Origin: Gerris lacustris
Taxonomy: Eukaryota > Arthropoda > Insecta > Hemiptera > Gerridae
DNA length: 64,000 bases
Reading direction: 5' to 3'
Assembly: GCA_951217055.1 (NCBI GenBank)
Contig: OX578282.1
Location: forward strand, 42,522,329-42,586,328
The notes under the pieces are model-generated. The model did no database searches. It worked only from the letters and a program-made list of their open reading frames with translations, and was not told the DNA's origin. Below, piece after piece: positions 1 to 10,800 of the stretch. The position numbers and the translations under genes are program-made. Each line of letters starts with the position of its first letter. Positions within the stretch are counted from its first letter, which is position 1.

Positions 1-101
1 AAATAGTTTTCAGTTATACCTTAGTTTTATCCACTATGCCCACTTCCACCATGCAACACTCCATTTAGATAAATTGATTATTTATTTGGTCTTTCTTCTA
101 G

Positions 102-2066
102 TGGAGTTATGTTGAGAGGCTCTGGTATCAAGTGGGATTTGAGGAAATCTCAACCTTACGATGCTTATGACCTGGTTGAATTTGATGTGCCTATTGGAAC
201 CCACGGCGATTGCTACGATAGGTAACTCAAATTATTATATATTTAGACAGTCTAGAATAATTTATTTAAGATGTAGGATATTTCTAAATATTTACATGTT
301 TTGTATTCTAATTTGGTTACTTTGTGCATTTTTAGGTATTTATGCAGAGTTGAAGAGATGAGACAGTCACTAAGAATTATTGAACAGTGCCTTAATCAGA
401 TGCCTCCTGGTGAAGTCAAAACAGATGATATGAAAATATCAACACCTTCCAGAGCTGAAATGAAGGTATTTAGCAGGCTTTATTATTGTTATTTATTTCA
501 TTTTATTAAAATTAGTGCAAAATATTTTCCTGTAGATATTAATTGATTTTTTACTTGTAATATTTTATTATTTGTTTTGTTGTAGACATCCATGGAGGCT
601 CTGATACATCATTTTAAGTTATTCTCTCAGGGTTATCAGGTACCACCTGGATCAACCTACACAGCTGTTGAAGCACCTAAAGGTTTGGATTACTTTAATT
701 CTGTATTTTCCATTAATAGAATCGTATTAATGGTGTTGCTAAAAGTCCCCACAGGAGTTCTATAAGTAAACTTTTTTTTGAGAGCAATAGTAGAAGAAGA
801 TAAAATTGGGGAATTTTGTTTTCAGAAATTGCCTTTAATTAAAAAAACTTCTTCTTTCTTCTTACAATTCATCAAATTTATTCAATGATATAGACAGGCC
901 TGTCTCTGACAGTCAATACCATCAGTTAATACTATCTTATTTAAGTTGATCAAGTAAGGAATATTATAAACTCCTAATGGCTCGATTTCTTCCACTGAAG
1001 GAATGCTGGTTTTTAGGCTCTTCCCAGGCTCAAACTCTGCTTTGTCCTTTTCTTTTGTCTGAGTCTCCAGTTTACTGACAAATGTTCTTGCCAGCACTTA
1101 AATTAGTTCTTAGTGTTGATAGAGTTTTAATTTTTCTTCCTTACAGATTGTTTTTCTGAGCCTGAACCCAATTGATGTAAAGAGTTCCTTAAGGTATCTC
1201 CTATTGGATGGCTATTCTGTCTGCAAGGATATTTTGTGTATCGAGATTCTTTGATCCCTCTTCAAACTTATCTTTACTCTTTGGTCCTTCTCAGTGTATT
1301 TCATTTTCAGTTCTGCCTCCTTTGCTCTCATCCTCCTAATGTTTGTGTTCTCCATAACCTCTCTCTATTCTCTCATGCTGAGTTAGTTTTTAAAGGTAAT
1401 ACAATGATGTTGGGTTTATATGTTGCTTTTGTAGTTTTGTGTTCAGGTATATCTAAACTATTTGTAATTGTTGTAGGTGAATTTGGAGTATACCTGGTAT
1501 CAGACGGAACCAGTAAGCCTTACAGGTGTAAGATCAAGGCTCCTGGATTCGCTCATCTTGCAGCACTAGATAAAATCAGCAAAGGACTCTTTTTAGCTGA
1601 TGTTGTAGCTATTATTGGTAATTATTTAATTGAACTTATACATTGCATTAGATTTGGGAGCATCTATGGTGGTTATCTTAAAGGAATATTATTAACTGTC
1701 TCTCCATGTGGGACACTAGAGTCTCACATTAATCTGCGACATGAAGTAAACTCACCTTTTACTAAATGATTGATGAATGTAACTCTATTTCTTCCAAAAT
1801 CGGCACTGATTATAGCCTTATGAAGTTTGAAAGCTGCTTTGCTAAATAAGCATATTTCAATTTATATGGAAAGACAGTATATGTTATTCCGTGTACATTA
1901 CATTAAACCCTATGCTAGAAGTAGGATTACCCCTAATTAATTACTTAATTTCTTTCTTGACTGAAATGTATATTGTGAATATTCCAAATTAAATTTCTAC
2001 TAATAATTATTATTTGATTATTTTGCAGGTACACTTGATATAGTATTTGGAGAAGTTGACAGATAA
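102..2066 (+). CDS. NDUFS2: NADH dehydrogenase [ubiquinone] iron-sulfur protein 2 (complex I 49-kDa subunit), 3' part
   Basis: Five coding exons: 102-221, 336-465, 586-682, 1477-1617, 2029-2066, all bounded by GT-AG. The joined frame gives about 174 residues ending in FGEVDR plus TAA, the conserved C-terminus of this subunit. Recognisable blocks in order are [77 protein letters not shown] and [20 protein letters not shown]. From family knowledge, the protein sits in the matrix arm of mitochondrial complex I and helps form the ubiquinone-reduction site. The first exon begins in phase 2, so upstream exons (about 290 residues in human) lie before base 1. The gene converges with CLP1. The frame through exon 4 runs upstream into the intron, but splice sites and conservation place the exon start at 1477. 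The identification is very secure. Confidence 0.95.
882..1097 (-). other. Unidentified open frame on the antisense strand of an NDUFS2 intron
   Basis: A 71-codon open stretch lies inside the 683-1476 intron of NDUFS2 on the opposite strand. It has no ATG and has a TAA immediately upstream in frame, so it could only be an exon fragment or a retrocopy. Its composition looks protein-like, with a polar, Glu/Lys-rich first half ([15 protein letters not shown]). An AATAAA follows at once, beginning at its stop codon. I recognise no family. It may be a relic of a processed gene or chance. Confidence 0.25.
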
Positions 2067-2247
2067 ATTAAAATCGACGCTTTTTTTAGTAAATACAAAT
2101 ATTATAAAATTAACTATGAACAAGTCATTAAGTCCAATCAATAATTTAAATTATTTTTTTGTTAAATGTAAACTTATTTTTTTCAAAACTGGTTACAAAG
2201 AGCAAATGATCTAAACTGTATGTTCGTCAAAATAAGATGTTTTAAAC

Positions 2248-2253
2248 AATAAA
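2248..2253 (+). terminator. Candidate NDUFS2 polyadenylation signal
   Basis: AATAAA begins 182 nt after the NDUFS2 stop codon and is the first canonical hexamer downstream. AT-rich DNA makes chance hits common. Confidence 0.4.
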
Positions 2254-3041
2254 ATTATAATAATTGATTTTATCTACTTAATGATAATTTTTTTTAATTG
2301 TACTTATTTTTTAAAAAAATAAATACTCCTCGAGAAATTAAATTATTGATTTTCTTGACAGAATAACTGTTTTAGATCTATTTGCAGATAAGCTCCTTTG
2401 TCAAATTTTGGTCTGTCTTATAAATAAGACTTCATTATTTATTGTTACACTGCTGTAATTTATCAGCTGTCTTTATTGTAAATAAAAATTACTCAAATTT
2501 TGTTATTTTTAATTAATTTCTATAAAATAAACCTTTTATTAAACATTCCTGATACATGATAATAAACAACATAAACATATGAAATAGTTAGAGATGGCTA
2601 CTACTCCCATGAAAATGATACCTGCAATAGACTCTATCAATAGTGTTTATACTCTCTTGTTCTCTATCAATTTTTTTTATACTATCTCAGACATTCCTAT
2701 GGAAGATCTGGATTTATTATAATTTAGTAGAGCTTTTTAGGCATTTTCATGGACAACCACAAAGGAATAGAATGTTCTTTGTCTTTTGGACACCTTAAAA
2801 TTGTATATTATGTTACTAGGCTGTGAAGTGAGTTTTACCGTGGCAATTATATTTACTGTTGAGCAAAGCAAGACAGTCGTGTAGCATATGCTATTTTTTC
2901 CGAGGTAGTAGACAATGAAAAAAAAAAACATTAAATATTTATCAATATAATTATAACAAATATTAGGACATACTTAAGATTTTGAGAAAAAGAAACCTTA
3001 AAGACGTTGCACTATAAAAAATGACATAACTCATTGACATC

Positions 3042-3625
3042 TAGAGGTCGACCAAGAAGTCATGAACACGGGAGAAACGGAAAGCTTAACTTCGTTTAAA
3101 ATCGGAACTTCCGAGTAGTGCCGAAGTCAGTACAGTCGGGTGCTAAGACAATAACTATTCCTAGTTTGTTTAAGGTGGGTTCATAGTAATGTTCATAACA
3201 TGCCCAGTTATGTCAAATCTCACGAAAAACAACAGGAAGGTTTCCAATCTGTTAGGTTTCCTGTTTTGTTTGTTTTTATACAGCACGAACAGTCACAACT
3301 GTTCTAAATCCAAATCAAACTCAGAAATAAAGAGGAAGAAAAAAAAATAGATTAAGGAAAAAGAATATCGATTTAGATTTAAAGAATATTATTATGAATA
3401 ATCAATAAATAATAATATAAAGATATTATCGTATATTATTAGTGATTTCTTATCAGGTACAGTGTTGCCTGTTGCAAAAAATATAGAAGTTATCAAAAAT
3501 AAAATTATTAATAACAGAAGAACAACACTGTGTTTTTTGACCGTGGTCTATTATATCAAAAACTGACTGTACATGGCGACACTAGCGCACTCCTCTCATT
3601 TCCATGACTTCTTGGTCGACCTCTA
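3042..3625. mobile_element. MITE family A, copy 1 (internally deleted)
   Basis: A 584-bp unit bounded by TA on both sides, with 23-bp perfect terminal inverted repeats that begin TAGAGGTCGACCAAGAAGTC when the TA is included. A TA duplication and short TIRs suit Tc1/mariner-type transposition. No transposase frame is visible. A second copy at 26697-27674 matches both ends closely but carries about 400 bp more in the middle, so this copy looks like an internal deletion derivative. Confidence 0.85.
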
Positions 3626-4174
3626 GTGTATTTTAATCGTACTAAGAAGCATGTCTACTTGATTGCAGCGCTAAAAACTTAAATAGTGCTAAATTTGATT
3701 TTTTTAAATTTTATTTTTGACTTTGAGCTCTTATGGTTCCGCAATTGTTGACCGAATTAATTTCTAATTGGGGTGCTTAAACCTCACACTGATGCTCTTT
3801 AAATCGAGTATTTATTATCCTAGAACTAGAGTTATTAAATATTTACTGGTGCAACTGCCGTATTGAGAGAAGAGACAGGTAATTAAATTAATGCACCAAT
3901 GGTTAATGATTGTTTAATGACTTCCCAGTCTTATTGGTTTTGACTACGTTTATTTTCTCATTTATTATTATCTTTTTTTAGCATTTGATATTTATTACCA
4001 TATTACTTAGTTTAGATTAACTTTTTTTTATATACATAAATAGACTCCAAACTACGATTTGAAGAGTATTATATTCTTAGTAATGGAATGAATGATGTAT
4101 AATTTAGTCCTGATTCTATTCCTAGAAGGCTTTGGAAACAAAACTATTAAGGCATTTAATTTAATTGCTAGGCC

Positions 4175-4405
4175 TACATGATAATAGGAAACATAGCTAC
4201 TAATACCTAGCATGAGCCGAGCGCGGGGTGAATGCTAATCATAATATAAGAGCATTATGAGCTTTGTTGCTATGTTGTGATTGCATAAGCAACTCTAAGG
4301 TGTATACAGCTGATGAAGCAACACAAATGTCATCCATAACATAAATATAGTTTTATAAGCCCTTTGGAAGGTCTAGGCCCTCTGCAGGCTGTTGTACCAC
4401 AGACA
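4175..4405 (+). repeat. Interspersed repeat family 2, copy 1
   Basis: The segment shares blocks such as CATAAGCA, TTTTATAAGCCCTTTGGAAG and GTCTAGGCCCTC with two copies on the other strand at 56340-56510 and 57915-58115. I see no TIR. It could be a SINE or a non-autonomous element, and the boundaries are approximate. Confidence 0.55.
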
Positions 4406-6414
4406 CAGAGTTAGTTTTTATAAGGAATTATGAAAAACTTAAAGAATATTTAATGCATGGTTGATCTTGGTTTGGGAATGCCATGGTTGAGACTGTAAAT
4501 ATTATATTGAGTTGACATGTACTCTAAGTTCTTTCAAAACCAGGTTAAAAGCATTGATTACCAGTGAGCGGTACCTAGATTTATCACTACATTTCCATGT
4601 TGATTTTTTTTTTTTTTTTTCCATGTTACATTTTAAAAGAATCCCTAAACATAATTTTATGATTAATAAGAAAAGTACTTATAGTTCTTAGTTAATAGTA
4701 AAGTAGTTTACTACAATTTCCTAGGATTATTTACTTTTACAGATTACTGACAGTACACTCTGTAATAACACGCTACCTCATTAAATTCTACAAATTAAAA
4801 GTCAAGTAATCACGTGATGCACCAATGTACAACCAATTTTCTAGTTAGCTAATTTGAGAATAACGTTTTTTATTTTATTTAATGAAAGTCAAAGAAATAT
4901 AATTGGATATAAAAATTTATTAAAAACACGAAAAATACAAAAATATTTACAGATAATAAAACATAATTTGAACAATATTCAGTATTTATGGAAGAGATTA
5001 TGTAAAACAAATAATGTATCAATAAAGAATACATAGATAAAGATAATAAAACCATTTTTATGTACACACTTGCAAGTGGTAAGAATAAACTTTTCCAAAT
5101 AAAATATTTTACATAGATATAGAAGCTAAATATTCATCATTTCCTATAGATCTTTTTTTTCTAACTCACAAACAAATATTTCAAGTACCTAATTCACCTA
5201 ACATTTAATACAATTATACATTTTCAAAATTATTTACAATATAGTGTCTTAAAGTTTATAGGACATAAATACACTAATATATAATACAATTATTGACAAC
5301 CAAATATACATGTGCCTAAAACAGATACTTGGATTAAGAATCTTTTATTACCAGGACTTGGAACTGGATCTTTCTATGTTAGGAGAAGTGGAAATTATAA
5401 CAGTGGTGAAACTATAGCTCCTTGCATCCAAAAATATTTTTTTATAAAGAAATTTAACATGAACTTAAAATAAATTAATGAATTTTAAAATAAATTTAGT
5501 TATTAATTTTTATGTGTGTAATATTAAATAAATGAAAAAAAAGTGAATTCATAATTTGAAAAAGGAAGATATGTATTCAGGATACGTATATGTAGTGCAA
5601 TATTAAATATAAAAATCAAATAAAAGGCACATATTTACTTTAGCACCCTCCTTGGTTCCAAACAGTAGTCTGCCCTACAAGTCTCAAAAGTTTGTGTGTT
5701 TGTCTCCCCACGACATTGGGGCAGTTTTATTACGCTATTTTAAAATCGAGTCTTATCACTTATTATTGAACAGTTTAGGCTCCCAAGGAGATTGTGCCAC
5801 ACCTGGGATCACGATATTCCTGATATTGATATGTTTAGATTTACATATTTATAGATCCTCTGAATCCAAAAAGTGGTTTTTACAAAAATGGTTGTGTAAT
5901 AGGTTATTTTTTGAACAAATTGTATGGATTATTCTCAAGGAAGTTGCTCATGATGAAAGTTACCAAGCAACTGTTTAAGTGGGACATCATACTAAAAATC
6001 TTACTGCACTAAACGAGGCCTGTTAATGAAACTTTGAAATAAAGCTAAACTATGAATACTAGGTATTAAAATAAATAAAAAGAGTTTGCTTTAATAAAAG
6101 TTAAGACAAAACTGCCTTGGATCTTAAGGTGCTAAATGGGAGCAGGAAATGTGGAATGAACCAAAAGGCTAAGGCTACCTTTATTTTTATGAGAGTCAAA
6201 AGTCAAATAAAAACTAGTTCTTATAAAACCTTTTAGTTCCCTCAACACAGAAAGTTTAGTTCAAATCCTGAAGAGGTTTCTAACTATTTGTACATTAATA
6301 TTTTTATCAAGATTTACAATACACACTATTTGTCCCCCCTTTTCACAAATACATCTAAATTTATAAGGTTTATTAGGTAGCTATTATGTTCAAATAATAA
6401 TTATTATAGATGAA

Positions 6415-6709
6415 CAGTTGAGTCTCTACTGTCCGGTGAGTCTACTAATCCGGCACTGAGGGTGAGGCCCCCCTCCTCTCATGCCAAGTGTAAGCTAAGA
6501 TAACTTAAAGAGGGTGAAACACAGGGGCACTAGTGTAAATAAAATAAACCATCAATGGTTGTTGGTTGGTTGTGCATCTACACTTATATTCCTGTGTGTC
6601 CTGTTTCTGATTTAATAATTATTTATTATCAAATATCCAGTAATCCGACAATTCGCTGTAATCTGACATAGAATGACCCCATATGTTTCAGAGTAGAGAG
6701 ACTCAACAG
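6415..6709. mobile_element. Pogo-like short MITE
   Basis: The left end reads CAGTTGAGTCTCTACTGTCC and the right end, reverse-complemented, CTGTTGAGTCTCTCTACTC. Subterminal TAATCCGG/TAATCCGA motifs occur inside both ends. Such ends are typical of pogo/Tigger-type non-autonomous elements in insects. There is no coding capacity, and the expected TA duplication is not clear. Confidence 0.55.
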
Positions 6710-6763
6710 AATATCTAAAATCATTTAAAATATTGATACTCAGTAAACATTCACATCAACAGT

Positions 6764-7071
6764 TTAACCCTTTGACTGCGGGACCTTTCCCATAGTGTCT
6801 ATCCAGGGGCTGAAGTGTTGCAGGTCTGCAAAAAAGATAAAAAAAAGATGTCTGCAAACCAGCATAGCAGGGGTAAATGAGTGAAATGATGTTGGGTCTA
6901 TCTCTGAGGCGGCCACACAACTAAAGAACCCGTTCGAAGAAGTTCCATTATCCCCTCTCTCGAATAACGCACGCCTTTCCAAACCATGCGGTATCACCAA
7001 GTGATACCTCCCGCCACTCAGTTGAAAATGTTAGATATCACCTGGTGATACCTCCGCAGTCAAAGGGTTAA
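6764..7071. mobile_element. piggyBac-like MITE with TTAA target duplication (copy 1)
   Basis: The sequence between TTAA at 6764-6767 and TTAA at 7068-7071 begins CCCTTTGACTGCGG and ends with its exact inverse, CCGCAGTCAAAGGG. TTAA duplication and CCC-starting TIRs are diagnostic of the piggyBac superfamily. The 300-bp body has no transposase and contains repeated GTGATACCTCC motifs near the right end. The open frame across it on the - strand is not credible as a gene. Confidence 0.85.
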
Positions 7072-7861
7072 GGAAAAAACTTTGCCTTTTTTAATTTAAT
7101 TTTTTTTAAATAATTATGTATTTATTTAAATTACATATTTCTAAGAATATTACATTCACAAAAATAAAATTATAAAAATAATTACAAAAAAAATATTATT
7201 TACATCTACAGTCAAAATTTCAAAAGTCAAATGACTCAATAACTGGAGGTCAACAATAGGTTTTAACAATAGATAAGTCAAAATTAAATAATCGGACAGG
7301 AGGAGGCCAGAGACTATAAGACAAAATCCTAAGAAGGGTGGAATCTACAGTTAAAAGTTTTTGTCAACAGAACCTGACATGTATCTGTTTGTTTACTAAC
7401 AGTTAGGTTGCTCTTGCCTCCACTAGTCTGGTCCACATTTTATAGATATTTACAAAGTTACATACTAAAATGCTACAAAACTTTTTTTAATTATAGTAGG
7501 TACATTTTATTATTATTTATTATTAATCAAGTAAATAATTTACTTTTTGTGTTCCGATAGATTTCCCCAAAACAATTTATAAAAAGAAAAGTTGGTTATT
7601 CAAAATTGATTTTCAGAAATGAAAAATGAATAAGTTATTTCAAAAAATGTATAAAATTTTGACTGCATTTACATTAGAAATAATTGCTAATGATTCTTCC
7701 AATAAGATAAAAGTTTGAAACAATAAAAAAATATTTTCTAGTCAAATTTACACTTAAACATATATTTAAACTGAAAATCATACTTAAATTTTCTTTTGTA
7801 GTCTTTTTTTCATTAATTAGGGAAACATTAGCAATTAATAAAAGAAGTATTTAAATAACTA

Positions 7862-10800
7862 TCAGTGACTGTCCATATACTGTACATCAGATATAAGTAG
7901 AACTGTATCGGGTAGTGGCCTTGGTTGAGGGGACAGTACTGTTACTGTTTGCGTGTCCACGTTTACATTAGTACTGAAACAAAAAAAGTAATATACAACA
8001 GAACAGAGACATTGTTTAAAAAAACAAAAATCCTAGAGTGCAGGAAGTAATTCACGAGGGAATCAGATTTTGGCAACAATTAGATAAGAACTTATGAAGG
8101 TGGTAGAGATATTTTTTACAAAAATCAGTTATTTATTGCTTCAGAAAAAAACTGGGATTTTTACAGCTGATTTCAGTAAGCCGTTTTTTAAAATTTACTA
8201 ACTATGACTTACTTCACAATCATTCTAGCATTCCTGAAATCTAAAGATATGACAATTTATTTGAATAATATTCTGAGGGGGAACAGCTGATGAGAGGCAA
8301 AGCCTAATAGAAGACTCTTAACTAATATTATAGTGATGGGTGAAATGGGGACAACATGTTAACTCCCTTTGGCCACATTATTTCTTTTATGAGACAGACT
8401 GACACCACTTATATTGACTAGTTACTCATTAATTTCACAATGCTAGGTGTACACCAAACGCAGGTAGGTCAGAGGCATAACTATGGGCCTGCATGGGGTG
8501 GGCTGCTGGTGCCAGGGGGCCCCAAATCCAAAAAAAAAAACATTAAATTACTATCTTTGTACCAATGTTAATGAGGGCTCCTTTAAAGCATAATAAAGAA
8601 ATGCTGAACCTTTTTTTCTTATTTCTCATCAATTTTCTTTGACAAGGGGTCCCCAAAAGTTCTTGTGGGGGGGGGGGGGGGGGGGGGGAATGCCCTAGCT
8701 ATGCCGCTGAGGTAGGTCCTCCAGGAATTTTAACACATATCACTTGAGTAAGAAGGAATACTAACTTGGGACATTTATATACAATGAATATAAATTTTGT
8801 ATAATACTTACATGCAAATATAGCCAGCTATGTTGGTAAATATTATCTCCTCATCACTAGATGATGCAAAACTAACAGCCAAGAGATGATGAAGTAAATT
8901 AGGTCCTGTAAAAACATAAAATAAAATTATTAAGATTATTTCATATTAGAATAAAATTATAGGGTAGATTCTCAATCTGATACAATACTCGATGTCACAA
9001 GTAATACAAGAAAATTAAAATATTGGGAAAATCATTTAATATACAAACATAGTTTCTTTAAATCAATTTACACAGTTACTATTTTAAATAAACAGAGAGA
9101 CAGAATAAACTGATAAACTTAACTATAAACTTGATAAGACAGTTCTTTAGACTATATTTTCATTAGTTTCTTTAAGAGATACTTAAAGCAATTCAAAACC
9201 AACACTGAAATGCATTTTAGCTACAGTAGACTCTCACTCCGGACTAACGAGACTGTACTGTATAGAAAATGACTTGACTTACTAAATAAACAGGCAAAGG
9301 TTTAATAAAAGTATTTATATTACCTGGTGTAACAGCAACAAGTTTGGTCATGTTGTCCTCAGGTTTCATACCTAGAGGCATGCATGAGTCAGGAAGGGCA
9401 GGAGCACCAATTTTAAACACTTTCAGATCTGACCATTTAACATCAAAGCTGAACGGGTGAAGTGGAATTTTACCACCATAAAAATAATTCTTAACTCGCT
9501 TATCTCTCATTTCAGTTCGGTACATTTTAGATCTCTCCACCACCTGTGACAAATTGTAAAACAAATTAAAGAATAATGTTCATGTTTATAACAAATATTG
9601 TAAAGAAATTTAATTTTCGGGTGTGTGTGTGTGAATGGGTCCAGGTGGTTTTTTAAAATTTTAGAAGCATGATGATGCCAAAATAGAACATCAATTTAAT
9701 ATCCAATATGAGTGGATATAAATTCATCCTTACAAAATATATGTAGTTTTTCCTCCAGCAGGTGTATACTTTTGTTGTGACAATATTGTTGTGTAACTTT
9801 CAATTAACCCTTCTTGTACAAAAATGTATAACAGTTTTATTACATCGAATTTTGTTGATTTAAAAGTTGAGATGGTAATAGAAAGCTACTAAAAAACGGC
9901 TCTTTTTAACAAACAAAAATCCTAACAAAAAAATGCTTCAGTTTGCAAACAAAAGTTCGGTTTATGAACAGGATTTCAAGCAAGAAGTAGAAAATTAAAA
10001 TGGTAAAGGTCCATTATCATGGAGGCATAACAAATCAATACCAAATCTAATAAGCTTTAAATTAGATTTCACACATAATTTGCTTCTTAAATACATTGAT
10101 TCTTGTGGAAACAACTTGGTTTACGAACAGCTTTAAGGAAAAGATTAATTTTGTAATCTGAGGTTCCACTAAATTGGTTTATAAATAATAATTTGGCGAT
10201 TAGATTAGTCGTGAAACTTACATTAAATAAAAAAATAACATACATTTTTTTAGATTAAATTATTAGAATAACTTACTCCACCACTTTTAGGTAGAAGTAC
10301 AACTTTTACAAAATCAGGCATGTCTCGAACCAGCTCATTGTACAACCTCTCTTGATCAAGCACAAGAATAATATCAACCTGAAATTAGAAACAAACGATA
10401 ATTTTAATCTTAATAACAAAAACAGTGTTATCACCACTGTGATAACACAGTGGTTATCACAGTGTTATCACACGGGGGGGGGGGGGGGGGAGTAGCCTAG
10501 TGATTAGCGTACTAGGAACTCCGCCTAAAACCTAGGTCTAAACACCAACATATCTGGTGAGTTTCAATCCCAGAGAGGTGACACATGTTTCACACTACTG
10601 ATCAGTAGATGAGTAAAGTGGCCAGATACACTGTCCTGCAATAACCTAATGATATATTGATCGGGACGTAAAAGAAACAGCAGCAAAAAAAAGTATTTCT
10701 TTTTCTACACTAAATATAAATGAGAGAAAGCAACTCATAAAAAATAAATAAAATAGTAGTCTTTATTTAATAGATTAGGTTGGGTACCTCAAAAGCTTGA

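Larger units (their letters stand above)
2067..7861. other. Intergenic region between convergent NDUFS2 and CLP1
   Basis: The stop codons of two convergent genes bound this 5.8-kb AT-rich stretch, which holds both 3' UTRs. AATAAA at 2248-2253 is a plausible NDUFS2 poly(A) signal. TTTATT at 7506-7511 and 7516-7521 (AATAAA on the - strand) are candidates for CLP1. Four repeats within it are listed separately. A 108-codon ORF at 5652-5978 resembles no family I know and is not called. I see no other gene. Confidence 0.7.

Noticed and set aside
1236..1769. 177-codon + strand ORF overlapping NDUFS2 exon 4
   Set aside because: Only its middle (1477-1617) is conserved NDUFS2 sequence. The rest is intron read in the exon's frame, with a good acceptor at 1476 and donor at 1618.
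5652..5978. 108-codon + strand ORF in the NDUFS2-CLP1 interval
   Set aside because: No family, splice structure or nearby signals; unusual Cys, Leu and Ile content fits AT-rich chance. Kept only as a note in the intergenic entry.
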